DNA from: Ophioderma brevispina
Lineage: Eukaryota > Echinodermata > Ophiuroidea > Amphilepidida > Ophiodermatidae
Assembly: GCA_023653785.1 (NCBI GenBank)
Contig: JAMKCH010049152.1
Coordinates: forward strand, 1 to 64,000
Direction of reading: 5' to 3'
DNA: 64,000 nt
Shown: positions 21,700 through 33,934 of the stretch, piece after piece
Position numbering within the stretch: position 1 is the stretch's first letter
How the letters are laid out: each line of letters begins with the position of its first letter
Made by a program: the position numbers and the translations under genes
Notes under the pieces: generated by a model
What the model saw: only the letters and a program-made list of their open reading frames with translations
What the model was told of the DNA's origin: nothing
The model's database searches: none

Positions 21700-22430
21700 T
21701 GGTAAATTGGATAAATTTAGAGGAAAGACCATTGTAATTTCGTCGTCATTTGCTTGGCGTTTTACAATAAAAAAAATGCTATTGCTTGTGGTATATACAT
21801 ATATATATAACACGATGTAGTGTTACCATGAAACCACCACAACATTTATTTAATCGTAAGTTCAGCTTTATGCTAGGATCAAGAGCTCAGTCCGTGTACC
21901 AATCCCAGCTTTGAAGAAGATGTGTTTGGACCAAATCCCAAGATTACAGTTTGCCAGAAAAAAACTGTTTTATAGTTGGTTCGCGCTCTCAACATAGAAA
22001 ATGACACGTGCAATGATTGGCGACAATCATGGATGAAATGGGCAAAGGTGATATGGCAACGATCCTAAACGATAGCAAGACAAAAAAACCAAAAACCCAG
22101 CCAACTGTTGCACTTATGGCATTACCTGATTAATGCAGTCAGAAGGTAGCAATAACCCGATCAATGATTTATAAGCATGTATGAAAGAAGTGTCCTTGAC
22201 GAAGCCAAGAAATTCCTGGAAGAGTGGAAAATTCAGAGTCTAGAGAAATATGGGACCAAGCTAGGGGTCTATGGACACCAATAGTTATAAACTATGACTA
22301 ACAAGTTTCCTTTAAAAAGATATTTATGTATTTTGAGGTTGAAAAAATATTGCCCTCAATAGCTGACGTTGTATCATCCGACTTTTTCAGTCGATTTTTT
22401 GCCTTGTTTTAATTCAAGTTGAAGTTTTAA
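21700..22430. other. No gene recognised
   Basis: Contains an AT dinucleotide run near 21792-21808; nothing else of note. Confidence 0.45.
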
Positions 22431-22439
22431 TAGTCATTC

Positions 22440-22583
22440 CGCGCTCTCGGACTCATAGTCTACCTACACCATAACAAATGGGCACTTGATTCAGTTGCTT
22501 CTCCATGCAACATTAGTTTCACGGGCTTTATTCATTTGTTGTCTATTGAGCCTGGACTAAATGTCTCCGGCGGACTATTATCT
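22440..22583. mobile_element. Small MITE copy (TATAGTCCGGCG family), diverged
   Basis: Matches the intact copy at 48944-49088 through GGGCAC(T/C)TGATTCAGTTG, GCAACATTAGTTTCACG and CTCCGGCGGACTAT. Confidence 0.7.
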
Positions 22584-22607
22584 CCTCCTTTTACCTCGTT
22601 GTAGAAT

Positions 22608-22743
22608 TATTGTCCGCCGTAATTCTTTCTGGCTACAACGTAAAGAATAGGGCACTCGATTCGTTGACTCTTCACGCACCATTAGGCTTCACGCCTTATT
22701 CCACTGTCGTCTAGGACCCGGACTATGCTCCCGCCGACTATAG
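22608..22743. mobile_element. Second MITE copy of the same family, adjacent
   Basis: Starts TTGTCCGCCGTA, contains AAGAATAGGGCACTCGATTC and TGACTCTTCACGCA, and ends CCGCCGACTATAG. It sits about 25 bases after the first copy in the same orientation. Confidence 0.75.
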
Positions 22744-22769
22744 TTCCTTTCTTTCTAAACGAACACTAG

Positions 22770-23455
22770 CAAAATTTGCATATAGGACGCCCTAAAATTG
22801 TGTCAAAACTGAGCTTGTTTGAGGTTGCGTTTGTATTTTCTTATTGTGTTAAATCTCACCTGAAATGAATAATAAGTCTAAAACATCTTCTTTGTGTGTA
22901 AATCAAGTAGTTTTGTTATTTGGAGTTGTGTAAATTTCCCTATAACCCTTAAGACAGACTTTGAGCACCTTATTTTTATTATAATTTCCTAACAGTTCTT
23001 ATTTTACTAGTGGTATACAAATTTAACTGTTGAAACGAAGATAGTTTGACTGGAAATGAAGGGAAAGGCGGGAAATGATTTCGACTTGAAACTAGACCCT
23101 TTCTAGATGTATATTAGAATATTACAATTTCAACTATTTTTAAGGAATTTTGTATTTTGTTGGAAATTTGCCGGTGTTCTTAAATTATAAAAAAGATGCA
23201 GTTTTTTCCATTTGTTTTTCTTCAAGATTCAATTGTAGGAACGTTTTCCAGGTCATAGCATAGATACAACTGCATGGAATGTTTTCATGGTCATAAGCCA
23301 ACCCTTGTACATCAATTGTGGCTGTTTGCCTAGTAGACAATTTTGTTAATTTTTAATCAATTGTTAATTAGAACTATCATATATAATGGAAAACAATTTA
23401 TAAAAAAAAATCTATCCAAACTTGTAAAACTCAAGATAGAGTTCTGCTTCAGATT
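22770..23455. other. No gene recognised
   Basis: AT-rich DNA without repeats that I could pair. Confidence 0.5.
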
Positions 23456-23559
23456 TCAAATCGCTGCTGAAATATGATCTTGGACAGAACAAAAGATATG
23501 CTTACTTTCTTTTTTTCGGGCGTGATTAAAACATAATCGCATCGCAAAGTAATAGTCAA

Positions 23560-23655
23560 AAAGATTTAATTTTTGATATAAATAAGTAATAAAATTAAAA
23601 AAATAAATAACAATATGAATAAATAATAAATATATAAAATAAATAAATAAATCAA
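23560..23655. repeat. A/T-rich microsatellite (AATA units)
   Basis: Imperfect AATA and AAATAAATA units. Downstream, AAGCCCTGGAGGCCCAAATC and GGGGTAATT resemble 7512-7540. Confidence 0.85.
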
Positions 23656-23859
23656 CATCAACAAACACAATAAGCCCTGGAGGCCCAAATCGGGGTAATT
23701 GTTTCAGAGCATGATTTTCCGCCCTTGGTTTAATGTGTACTGACTCTTTTATTGAAAGAAGACAAAAACACGAAATCCACGAAGTCCCGATCAAACAAAA
23801 AATCGTTTTATACTGTTTTGTCAAAAAATCCATTTGTGAAGGTTAAATACTTTTTTAAT

Positions 23860-24470
23860 TATTATTGTTGATTATGGTGAAGTTAGGTCTAATTCGGTAT
23901 GAGGGCGCTTTACGTGTTATATCTCAAGTTTTCTTCCTTGAGCTATTTGAGTTAATCGATGTTTGTAGACACATGGTGGTAACGATTATAGGACGTTTCA
24001 CCTGCTCTACAAAAATTCGAGTATTTTTAGCAGGGTTGGCTTTTTGCCCGGACAAAGATCTTGTTTTGAACATGGATGAAATGTACTGAATATGAGCTGG
24101 TTTTTGACCATGATTACATTGTAAAATATTTTGACGTGGTGTAGACCATCATGGCAAACATAAGTTTTGACCGCTCATGGCATGTTTTGACCTGATTTTG
24201 ACTATGCATACATTTGATTTGATTTTGGACCAAGCATTAATGCTATTTAGGGTCATGCAGCTAAAATTGAAAAGGTACCAGTCTCATATATTATATAAAC
24301 GTTTATTACTAGGAAATTCATGAAAAAATTAATTTTACAAATTTCAAATACGACATTCTCATTTATGCTATGTACAATGTTACCAGCCCAAGAATTAGCC
24401 ATGAGTTATTTCATTTTGAGTAAGATTAAGTCATAAATTAGCACCATAAAATATTGTAAATTAGTCTAAT
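23860..24470. other. No gene recognised
   Basis: Repeated TTTTGACC-type words between 24095 and 24240 (for example GGTTTTTGACCATG and GTTTTGACCTGATTTTGAC) suggest degenerate internal repetition; no gene is visible. Confidence 0.45.
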
Positions 24471-24489
24471 TACTGTAATACAAATATAC

Positions 24490-24575
24490 CTGGGTTGGGT
24501 GCATAAACTGGTGTGTGTAAGCAAATAGAATGAACCAGAAGCCGATTAAGAAGAGCTCAGAAAGCCGGGCAAACT
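24490..24575 (-). CDS. Candidate minus-strand exon encoding a hydrophobic segment
   Basis: On the minus strand an acceptor CCCTGTACCTTCCAG precedes 28 open codons and a donor CAG followed by GTATAT. The residues ELFLIGFWFILFAYTH would form most of a membrane helix. One base set (two bases) precedes the first full codon and the exon ends on a codon boundary. Only one of three frames is open. Supporting neighbours are weak, so this could be chance. Confidence 0.25.
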
Positions 24576-24932
24576 CTGGAAGGTACAGGGAAACCTTAGT
24601 GATTTCTATTAGAATGTGCTTCATGAACTTTCTCTGAATCATTAGGTGCCGCACTGCTGCATAATTACACAGTCAGAGAGTAGCTGACTATAAGATCCTC
24701 AAATCTATGCCGTTACATGTGGACTAAATAGAGGCATTCCAGAATTATGACATAATGGACTATATTTAGAAACAGACTCATATAGAGAGGACCAGATCAT
24801 TCTAGTATTGTTGGAGAGGATATTAAAGCCCTGGTGAGAGAAGAGGGCAGGGGTTACATACCTCATGCTCCAATTTATTAGCAGAGTTTCCAAAGATAGT
24901 GACATAGTGACAGTAAACATTGTCTTCCTTAC

Positions 24933-25016
24933 GTGAACATTGTCATAGTAGTCAGTCTCGGCTCCATCAGTTTCGTCCGATTGTGTAGCCCGGGGCGGGT
25001 CCGTATTTCGTGGCCT
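24933..25016 (-). CDS. Candidate minus-strand exon with tyrosine-containing acidic tail
   Basis: The block lies between an acceptor ending GGATCACTCAG and a donor GTTCAC followed by GTAAGG, 84 bases in phase 0. It reads 28 codons including SDETDGAETDYYDNVH. An acidic segment with YYDNV resembles cytoplasmic tails that carry SH2-type tyrosine motifs, but that is only resemblance. The same frame stays open to 24705 without splicing. Its phase does not join directly to the hydrophobic candidate at 24490-24575, so another exon or another explanation is needed. Confidence 0.25.
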
Positions 25017-25289
25017 CTGAGTGATCCAGGATAACAAGCTACAGCACTTTTGGATTTATATTTGTCGACCTCCGCGCTTCGGGAGTCATTACGGAGCTGG
25101 TTTCTTCAGTCAGGACAAGTCGTTCGTGGACAAGTCCCACTACTGGAAATAGGTAAGTTTTACGCTGGTATAATCGCCAGGACTCTTTGCAAGTTCGGCA
25201 TCGTAATTGTAATTTCGACTGAAGCCCGCGTCGCGCGCACACACCAGTCGTAAGGTTAGGAAGTTTAGTAGTTCCTATTAACAATCTTT

Positions 25290-25815
25290 CTTATAGATTG
25301 ATCTTTGGATTATTGATCCCTAATCGATGTTTGAATGAGATGAATTTAACACCACCATTAATAAATGCTTTGTTCTAAAATTGTAATTCAGTATTCCAGT
25401 GTATTGTGTAGTATTCAGGAGTTGAATCCGTAGTTTTGAGGGTGTTTTGGCCTGGAAGGGGACCGTAACAACACAATTAGATTCTTGCCCAGTTTGTCCA
25501 GTTTTAAATTATGGGCAGCGCTTTCAGAAATGGGACCCTTTAAACGTAACACTTGCCTAGACGCGTCTTAGAACAGGAGGTTATGTCGTTACGTGTGAAA
25601 GAAAGTGAAATCTGCCTTGTTTGGCATATGTACACAAATTAGGTTTTGACAGGTTGAGTTGAGTACGTTAGGTGTCAAACCCTCCGGTTTTAACCGCACG
25701 GTTTTTTTTAAATCGGTTTTAACGCGGTTCCGCAGTGCCATTATTATTATGCCTTGGCTGCCCGCTTTTAGAACGAAAACTATGCGCCTGGTTTTACCCT
25801 TAAGGCCATTACGGT
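25290..25815. other. No gene recognised
   Basis: Contains paired GGTTTTAACCGCACGG and CGGTTTTAACGCGG words near 25686-25732. A 115-codon plus frame at 25659-26006 enters the dispersed repeat and is not supported as a gene. Confidence 0.45.
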
Positions 25816-25819
25816 CTTA

Positions 25820-26290
25820 TGCACTCATTACTGTGGTGCATAGGGGGTCCAAGGGGATTTGTACCAAAAAATTGGTCATTGATAGCGGTACTCAACACAA
25901 CCACATTAGAACAAAAAAAAGAAATCGGATTCCAACGGCGGCCACAACACCCCGATTTTTTGCAACGCCCACCAAATTCTGCCATCTAATTACATTGCTG
26001 AAATAAACTACTTTTAAAAAAATTAATGGGCAAAAAAAATTTGAGAAGCGCCCTTTAAAATGCTTTTACGATTCTAAAACCGCCGGAACCTGATTTGATT
26101 TTTTTTTTTTGTTCCCACCAAAATATGCGCAATTGATATTAAACATCTTTGCAATGGGCAAAAAAATAATTTGCGTTGCAACATTGGCGACGCGACGAGA
26201 AAAACGAAAAAGCGAAAAAAGAAAAAAAGCGACAAAAAAAAAAAAAAACGATAAATCCTGGGTCTCATGGACTCCCTCCACCTTATGCAC
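25820..26290. repeat. Dispersed repeat copy, related to 5520-6100
   Basis: Collinear with the copy at 5520-6100: GGGGGTCCAAG, ACAACCACATTAGA, CACCAAATTCTGCC, GCTGAAATAAA, CCCACCAAAATATGCGC, and a GAAAAACGAAAAAGCG tail. Confidence 0.65.
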
Positions 26291-26299
26291 TTAAGTGTT

Positions 26300-26815
26300 A
26301 AAAATATATAAACAAATTATATATTGTATATGTTTTTTATGAGAAAAAGTCACTAAGATCGTTCGATTTAAAATATTGTGTTTAAAAATTACAAAAATAC
26401 GAATTTAATAATTTAGCTTTCCTTTTTTTAAATAACTTAGACGCAGTAGTATTTTGTTTTTGTATATCGGTTTTATTTTTTTATTGCATAGTATATTACT
26501 TCTTAAGTGATGGGAGATGAATTTGACCAAAATATTGTTGTATATGAGAACGCTCACGAGTTGAATTTCCCAGCCAGCTCCAGCGCTAGTATATTATATG
26601 GTGATAAAACTGGATTATACAATATATATCTGTGCTGTTGCTTTGCTGTATTCAATTTGTAACACTTTGTGGATATCAGTTTTTTTGTATTTTTTTTTTT
26701 AAATTTTGACTGATTTTCAATACCCTCACCCCCTATCAATATGTATTCTTTGTTTCGGCATTTTAGTTCCATTGTTATACACGTGGAAGAATGAAGTGGT
26801 ATGGAGTGAAGTATT
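26300..26815. other. AT-rich, no gene recognised
   Basis: Long A and T runs; no paired repeat seen. Confidence 0.5.
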
Positions 26816-26819
26816 GCTA

Positions 26820-27003
26820 GAGATATGAAGATGTCTATAGATATATAATATAGATAGCTAGATATAGATATATATATATTAGATACCTTTATATATATAT
26901 AGAGATGAAAAGATATATATAATCATAATATATAATATATAGAGAGAGAGAGAGGAGAGAGAGAGACGAGCGGAGAGAGAGAGAGAGCGAGAGAGAGAGA
27001 GTC
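26820..27003. repeat. Compound AT and GA microsatellite
   Basis: ATAGATAT and TATATA units pass into a GAGA run with scattered interruptions (GAGGAG, GACGAGCGG), the kind of irregularity that sequencing of such tracts also produces. Confidence 0.95.
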
Positions 27004-27146
27004 ATAGGTGCTAAAGGGTGTGCAACAACCGCATTTGCAAAAGTATATTTAAATGGTCGTTGACCTCTAAAAAGAACTAGTCAATTGGCAAAGAAAAGAA
27101 AAGATCAGAGAAGACTAGAAAGCCTCAAAAAGAGCACTCGCCGGAA

Positions 27147-27205
27147 GGAAATCTAACCCGGTCGCTTGCGTACCGCGGCAAGCCTAATAACCACTCCACG
27201 AATCC
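27147..27205 (-). repeat. tRNA-like remnant, possible SINE head
   Basis: On the minus strand a GTGGAGTGGTTA word is followed by a perfect 6-bp stem GCTTGC/GCAAGC with an 8-base loop and then GGGTTAGATTTCC, close to a pol III B-box. Order and spacing are tRNA-like, but the loop size, B-box mismatch and missing acceptor stem rule out a working tRNA. Confidence 0.35.
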
Positions 27206-27219
27206 CCCGCTGAGAACCT

Positions 27220-27990
27220 GCTTTTGAGGTAATATAGCTGAACAATATGTAATACAGACGGACGGCTAAAGTTCGGATTTTTTTAAATATTAAAACGTAG
27301 TGTCAGTACGCATCTTAAATTTATATACTTTCAAAGTGACGGGTCTCAATTTATTGCAGCGTTATTTGGCTAATTAGGCCTATTTTAGGTTGTAGATACG
27401 ACTTTGTTGACACTCAAAATTGAATTTCTGTCGCGTTGCAACAACTGGTAGGGGGTTTAGAGCACGGGAAGATCATGCGAAAAAACGGGATATCCTACTT
27501 TTTTGGTGAAAAAATGAATTTCCCTATTCTACTGTGGACAAGTGAAAGTGTCTTCTTGAGGCGAAACATTTGACATCATCTTGACATAATTCTCAGGGCA
27601 GTTGGTACTCATTTGGTATCATTCGAAAGAAGAGAATCAAGGATATATATTGGTACCAATGAAGTGTCTGTGATATTAAAGGGTGTTTACCAGGCATGTT
27701 GGTACTTTCCCATAGGAGGTGGTTGCACCACACCTATTCTCACTTAGGTCACCATGTACTTACCTATACCCCGGAAAGGAGCGTAACATGTCAATTGACA
27801 AATTACTTTAATAAATATTGCGCCCCAAAGCTGGTTTTTGAGGCGAGCCGACAAAAAACAAACCTTTCGGTATTTAGGACCGAGGCGTATAAAACGTATA
27901 TTGGTGTTTAATTCATATATTTTCTAGGCTGCATTCCCAATCCCTATGTCATTGTATTGTAGTGTTTATAACTAAATTTTATGGTATTCT
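27220..27990. other. No gene recognised
   Basis: A 71-codon plus frame at 27696-27911 has no domain. TAGGCCTA occurs at 27375-27382. Confidence 0.45.
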
Positions 27991-27995
27991 AAACA

Positions 27996-28265
27996 ACTGA
28001 CCTCTACACATGATAGCGGGCTGCCGCAAGTTGAATGGTCGCCGAATGTCACACCAGAAAGTTGCTTATACCTTGGTATAGGCTGGGAACAATGATACCC
28101 TGCGGTGCACACATCCACACAGATGTTCTATTGTTATACAAAATTCCTTTAACTTTGCATAAGGTGTATGCATTGTTCCCGCCTATTACCAAGGTAGAAA
28201 AGCAACTTCCTGTGTTGCCAACTCGGCGACTCAGACCCCGCTATTCATGTGTAGCGGTCCAGGGA
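27996..28265. mobile_element. Second copy of the hairpin MITE seen at 13078-13348
   Basis: Shares CTCTACACATG, GATAGCGGGCT, GTTGAATGGTCGCCGA, CACACAGATGTTCTATTG and AAGGTGTATGCATTG in the same order, and its right arm mirrors the left. Many small indels make the arms less regular than in copy 1. Confidence 0.8.
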
Positions 28266-28409
28266 TTCTAAAGGATAGGAATTGGAAATGGGTAATGGCT
28301 TGAAGCACTACAAAATAAAACCTTTTTATAATAAAATGCTTGAACAGTTCTTAATAATTACCGTTTTGTGGAGTATATTCACAATATTATAAAGCGGTGT
28401 GGTAGGAGA

Positions 28410-28530
28410 TACAGTCCTCCGGATCTCATTAGTCCACCTACAACTGTGAAGATAGGGCACTCGATTAAGTGGAATCTTCACGCAACATTAGTAGGCTATC
28501 TGTTTTCGTTACGGAGCACCGGACAGACAA
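28410..28530. mobile_element. Diverged MITE copy (TATAGTCCGGCG family)
   Basis: Contains GATAGGGCACTCGATTAAG and CTTCACGCAACATTAG in the family order; its ends are poorly preserved. Confidence 0.55.
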
Positions 28531-28567
28531 CTCCAGGAATCTATATTCCTCCTACCCAGTGTAGAAA

Positions 28568-28712
28568 TAATCATTGTCCGCCGTACTCAACGGTTAAAGA
28601 ATTTAGAGCATTCGTTCACGTTAATCTCTTCACGCAACTTAGTTTCACGCTTTATTCCGTTATCCGTCGTGGAGACCGGAATGTGGCTCCCGAAGGACTA
28701 TATCGGCTTTCA
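28568..28712. mobile_element. MITE copy of the same family, adjacent
   Basis: Starts TTGTCCGCCGTACTCAACGG, contains CTTCACGCAACTTAG and TTTCACGCTTTATTCCG, and ends GGACTATAT. As at 22440-22743, two copies lie side by side in the same orientation. Confidence 0.7.
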
Positions 28713-28769
28713 CACCGGAACGCTGGCCAATAACAATTCTATGTTTAGTAACACTACGAATCACATCTC

Positions 28770-29190
28770 AAGCCAATCTGTGAAAACATTTTAAAGAGCT
28801 GATTACACCTTGATTCTTGGTAGGTTACCAAAAACGTAAGCGTGGGTGGGGGTGGGGGAGTTCATATTTTTTGGGCGAAGGGAATGGGCCTTAAATAGTA
28901 TTAAGTTGTATCGGGTTTGGTCCTCCAATGGAAGGAAGAATGAATTTGAAATATGGACACCTGCTGACCTTACTGAGCGTTGGAAATTCACCCAGTAGGT
29001 AACAATAGGTAAAACACGGTTTGCGTCGGGGCGTAATTGCCCCTATAAGATTTTGGCCCGAACAAATCTAAAATTGGATCGTTGACACCCCACCCCCGAA
29101 AATGAACTCCCCACCCCCCCCAAGCTCATTTTTGGGGGTAATGTTGACACCATAGCCGACAGAATCAAGTGAAATTAGCTTCTGGCATCA
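28770..29190. mobile_element. Degraded relative of the giant palindrome (arm part)
   Basis: CAATCTGTGAAAACATTTTA with AGAGCTGATT matches the arm at 14250-14275. The inverted partner with GGTAATGTTGACACC and AAATTAGCTTCT lies at 29140-29183. The arms enclose G- or C-rich blocks instead of the long arm of the large element. Confidence 0.6.
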
Positions 29191-29404
29191 TAATGGCAAA
29201 AAAAGCGCGATTGACGTGAGTCTTGCATGGTTGAGGAGAGGCAGGCTAGTTGGTATTTCAGAACGCTATAATGATGGCGAAACATGGTGCAGTGACTTTG
29301 ATGTTCATCGTGATTAAAGAGCTGTGGATTTTCCATGTCACCAAATATCACCGGATGCATCCGTAAAAACAAGGTGGTAACACCTGCTTAATTGCATGGA
29401 AATT

Positions 29405-29640
29405 GAAGGACTTCACCAGAGTAGGGGTTGCCTCTATAAGCATTTTGGGGCCTTGGTCACTTTTGGACCCACTTTGTCTGCTCAGAGTTGGAATTCAGCA
29501 GCCTTGATGGAATAAAGTGCGGGGGATACTGTACTTTATTCCGTCAAGTGCTGAATTCAAACTGGGAGCAGAAAAAGTGGGTCATCCAAAAATGTACCAA
29601 CCCCAGATTTTGGCACGAATTATGCTCCCACTAGCCGGAT
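29405..29640. mobile_element. Short foldback
   Basis: GACCCACTTTGTCTGCTC and GAATTCAGCA with GGAATAAAGT on the left pair with ACTTTATTCC, TGCTGAATTC and GAGCAGAAAAAGTGGGTC on the right around a centre near 29522. Arms are about 90 bases and diverged. Confidence 0.7.
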
Positions 29641-29649
29641 GGAACGTAG

Positions 29650-31030
29650 CCAAAACCAAGCTGCATAAAAATTTCCATAGTCCATTCAAAGGGGAAGACA
29701 AAACCCGGTGTAAAATTATTGATATAAAATTATTAACATGACATAACCGGCTGTTGCCCCAACATAAACTTGGCATCATTTTTTTTAAACATGAATAAAA
29801 TGTCACATCAATTTCTCTGTCATAATATCAGTGACCAATGGAATGTATAGATTCAGTAAACCATTAACTAAAGATCTACAAGGGGCCCGGTATGCGGAAG
29901 CCATTGTTATAGCCAGGTGTTCTCACCTCCACGATTCGGGCTGATTAAACAGAAAACCCGTTCTCTTTCAAAAATAACTAACTCTGTTTTACATTATTAT
30001 GATATAGGTCGTTGACCTAATTTTTCCTTCTAAAGCGCGATAAATTGAACACAATGAAGTAAGCATAGTTACGGATTTTTAAATTCTGCACAAAGTTGTT
30101 AGGTCAAGCTTGCCCAGCAACATTCATTTTTGTTTGTCTTTTTCCTTCTTATCGAATAAATGATGAAAAACATGGACAAGGTTAATTGAACACGCACTAT
30201 AGAAGCTCAAGATTTATTTATTTGCGATCGAGAATAGGTATTTTTTTGCGCTTTCGTCATTAAAAAAAGACTTCGTCTAAATCGGATTGTAACACCTGAG
30301 TATATTTCAACCGCGAGACAATATAACAATGGTTCTGCACTGCCCAGATGAAAAGGATCTGAAGTGTTTTTCTACACCCGCACCCCGGGCCCGTGTACTT
30401 GAATCTCTTTAGCTTTAGCGTCTAGCGTATCTATTGGTCCTGATATTGGGGAAATAAATGAAGTCACTTTTAATCAGTTTCAAGAAATGTCCAGTTTCAA
30501 TTTGGGCAATCAGATAGTTTTATGATTTTAATAATTTATTATGCATTTTAGCTTGTTTTGCTCTCCTCCCGTGATGGGATTACGAATCGACAGCGCAGCA
30601 GGGCATGGCCATACCCTAAAACGCGTGACTCTAGAACCAGTCTTTGTTTTCCAATTAACATTTCCCATTCCCCTCTTTTGAGAGTGAATGCTGTCAATTC
30701 GTCACTCTTATGAGATCGACAATTCATCGACGAAGCGTAATCATAAACATAATTCACGTCTTTAAAGAGTAAAACTTAACTCCAACAAAGACTGGTCCCT
30801 AGAGTTCACTCTGTGTAGAGAGTAAGCGTGATTATGATGCAGCATATTTTTCTAAAGCCTTTTGCAAATTTAATTTCAATTTAATGCAAGTTTCATAAAA
30901 ACATAAAAAGCACGAGTACAACCATCAATCAACACGCTATATTTGTAGTGGTGTACTGAAAACACCTGCCCGTGTTTACAAGTGAAAAAAAAAACAGTGA
31001 TTTTATACAATTGGCCACAATCCACTCATT
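29650..31030. other. No gene recognised
   Basis: One inverted pair was seen: GACTCTAGAACCAGTCTTTG (about 30627) with CAAAGACTGG and a CCTAGAGTTC word (about 30785). Otherwise ordinary AT-rich DNA. Confidence 0.45.
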
Positions 31031-31039
31031 TCAGATCCA

Positions 31040-32810
31040 ATCAAACGGGATTTCTGTATTGAAAAGTTTAATTAATAATACTTTCTCCCAATAATTTTCC
31101 ATGATGTTTAATAAAGATTTGAAATTGGAGGCGCATTTAAGGGTAATTTTTGGGCACCCTGTATTTAAAATGCTCCTGGAGGCATATTTGAATACACCCA
31201 TGCTACATGCTCCAGGAATGGTCCACACTTTCAAAAAGCTTCTATGTGCGTATTTACTGACCAACATCAAAACGTCTATATGTTCACTCTTAATTCAAAT
31301 TGATTAAACCTAATGCAATTAATACTTTATAAAAATAAGTTTGCTTTACAAAAAATTTATCATCAGATTATAAGCATGTTGTTTTTAGTTGCAGACAGTT
31401 TTGAGAGGAAAATGACATTTTGCATTAGGTTTTGAAATTGACTCCATTCACTATAATGAGTAACAATACGCTCATCCACCAGGACACATTCAGTGGTTTG
31501 TACTTGTTACAACCATTGACATAAAATTGCCCTGGTGTGATCTGGATCATAGCTCATAACCCAAACACCATGGGGTGTATTTCTAATACTTGGGTGAATG
31601 AAAGCAACTGAACTTTGCCAAGGGAGTTGAGATTTTTGATTTCCCAAAGGTCAAATGTACATAGGAGATTTTTTCTTTCCTGGCAAATATGCTTCTTCTG
31701 GAGCAGTGGAGTAAAAATTTGATACAGGAACATATTTGCCAGGTGCTCCTGGAGTATGTGCATTCAAATTTGACTTAAAATATTTCTGTCTCCAGATTAT
31801 TTAAATCTCCAGAACCAGATGGGCCTGGACCATATGCTCCTGGAGCATAATTTCGGGGCAAATTCTCATTGAAGCTCGGCTTTTTGCAATCCAGCATTCG
31901 CGTAGCTGGGAGTGCGGAGGGAGCGCGCGCATCTACAAAATAGGGGCACGAAGATATTTCAATTTCAAAAACCGGAACATACCCCATACCATGAAAAGCT
32001 ACTTGGACATCAATGCATGGGCTGGGCACCTTAAGCGACATAATGGCATAAAATATTCGACAAATGAAAAGGACCCTTACTGAACACTTCGACAAGTTGA
32101 AACAATTTGTCTGTTTACATTCTGTAAAAACATTAAAACAGGAAGAGTTCCGAGGGGAAGTGGCAGTTTCGTGGCAATTTCTGGAACAGAAAACCAAGGG
32201 TGTTTGACATCCCTTACAGAATTTACAGTGTTCTAGCATGATTTTGTGACACAATTCAAAAGCATTCATACCAGGATTCAGGCATTGTGTCTATCAGGCT
32301 TGTAGTAGATATTGATCTGCAAGTGAAAGATGGATAGCCGGGATTACCACATTACAATAGCAATGTCTGTGAGCTGATGACAGCATGTTTTCAAGTTTAG
32401 TAAATGCTAGCAGTAATGTTAGCATCCTTTTTCAAGAATTGCCACCGACTGCACCTCCCCCTCTGGACCTTTTCCTGTTTTTTTAACTGTTTTTTCCGAT
32501 GTAAACATCCCAATTTTTTCAAACTTGTGGAAGTGATTCATTTAAGGGGCTTTTCATTATTTCTGAATATTTTTTAACCATTATTCCTTTAAAAGTAGGT
32601 TTAATCAACCACAACCCTCGCGATCCAAACAGTAGAACCATAATTTTTTTTTACGCAATGTATATTCGCGACTTGGGTGATCCCCAACTTCCCAAGGTTG
32701 GAACGCAAAATGCAAATGACCTCTGCAAAGTAACCACCTTGGTTCATAATCTCGATAGTGTTTGTTCTCCACGTTTAAGTTTCAAGGGAACCTCTTAAAT
32801 GTTTGCGTGT
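31040..32810. other. No supported gene; recurrent CTCCTGGAG words
   Basis: CTCCTGGAG or TCCAGGAG words recur at about 31173, 31208, 31748 and 31838. The minus frame at 31775-32269 is 164 codons long but has no domain and no splice context. Confidence 0.4.
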
Positions 32811-32814
32811 TCGA

Positions 32815-33460
32815 TCGTCTTTGGGCTACCCTGATTACCCCGGAAGTAGTATCGATTTTGATATCAGATGAAAGGTCATATTTTTTTCATTGTGCCCTCA
32901 ATTCATTCCCAAGATATTTAAGAGTTATAGATTAAAACAGCAAAAATCAATAAAAAGGGTCAATTTCATATACAGTGGTCAAATTTTTAAGATTTAAAAA
33001 AAGAAAAAACCTAAAAAATTTTCAAATTAATTGGTTGAGCTCATAGGATCCAAATAATGAATGGTTTTTTGACTGTCCTCAAATACTTGCTTAAGCAAGT
33101 GGGGGAAGAAGGTCAGCCCCATTGAATGCAATCGATGTCGACCCCTACACATCGGTAACTAAGTATATTAGGAGACAGTCAAAACTATTCCTTATTTTAA
33201 TCCTATGAACTCCATCAATAAGTTGCACCATTTTTTTAAATCTAAATCGGAGCATCTTTTAAAATTTGACCCTGTACAACTGAAATTGACACTTTTTATT
33301 GATTTTGCTGTTTTTAGCTTATAACTCTTAAACTTTACGTTGTAGATAGTACAAACTATACCTTTCCTGAATCCTTGTGGTTAGACAAATAAAATGCTAT
33401 ACTTTTCAACATGATTGGGTCAATTTAAAAATTTGACCCTGTACAAACTTTGTCTTGGCC
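32815..33460. mobile_element. Second, shorter copy of the giant palindrome's inner arms
   Basis: Matches 14470-14940 through AGCTCATAGGAT, AACTATTCCTTATTT, CCTATGAACTCCATCAATA, AGATAGTACAAACTATACCT and TTTTCAACATGATTGG. It folds back on itself around about 33125. Its left flank (32815-32876) recurs alone at 12000-12070, so this copy has a longer left end than the large element. Confidence 0.75.
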
Positions 33461-33934
33461 CCTCTCCTTAAGGCACGGGTCCCTGTCAGTCTATCAATAT
33501 ATTTAATCACTCAAACCTTTTGTACTTGAGATGTGTTACAAACGTCTGCTAGCTCCCGGGTTAATAGCTGTCCATTGATACCAAAAATCAGGTTCACAAG
33601 TGAATGTTAAACCATTATGTACAAACAGTTTATTCGGAAAAACAAACTTTCGGAATAAAATTGATGGTTTTTACTCCGAAAGTTGTTTTTTGTTATTCCG
33701 AAAGTTCGATATTCGGAAATTTCGGAGAACCGACCTTTCGGAATAATGACCTTTTAGAGTAAAAAGCCTTCGAAATAAAAATGATGGTTTTTATTCCTAA
33801 GGTTTTTATTCCGTAAGGTCGATATTCCGAAAATTCGGAGAAAAGACCATTCGGAATATTTAGTGATCTTTCGGAGTAAAAACCTTTCGCAACAAAAACC
33901 TTTCGGATTAATGACCCTTCCCAGACACGTTACA

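Noticed and set aside
31775..32269. 164-codon minus frame with a Gly/Pro-rich end
   Set aside because: Length is possible by chance in 64 kb; no domain, no exon borders, and the Gly/Pro part derives from recurrent CTCCTGGAG words.
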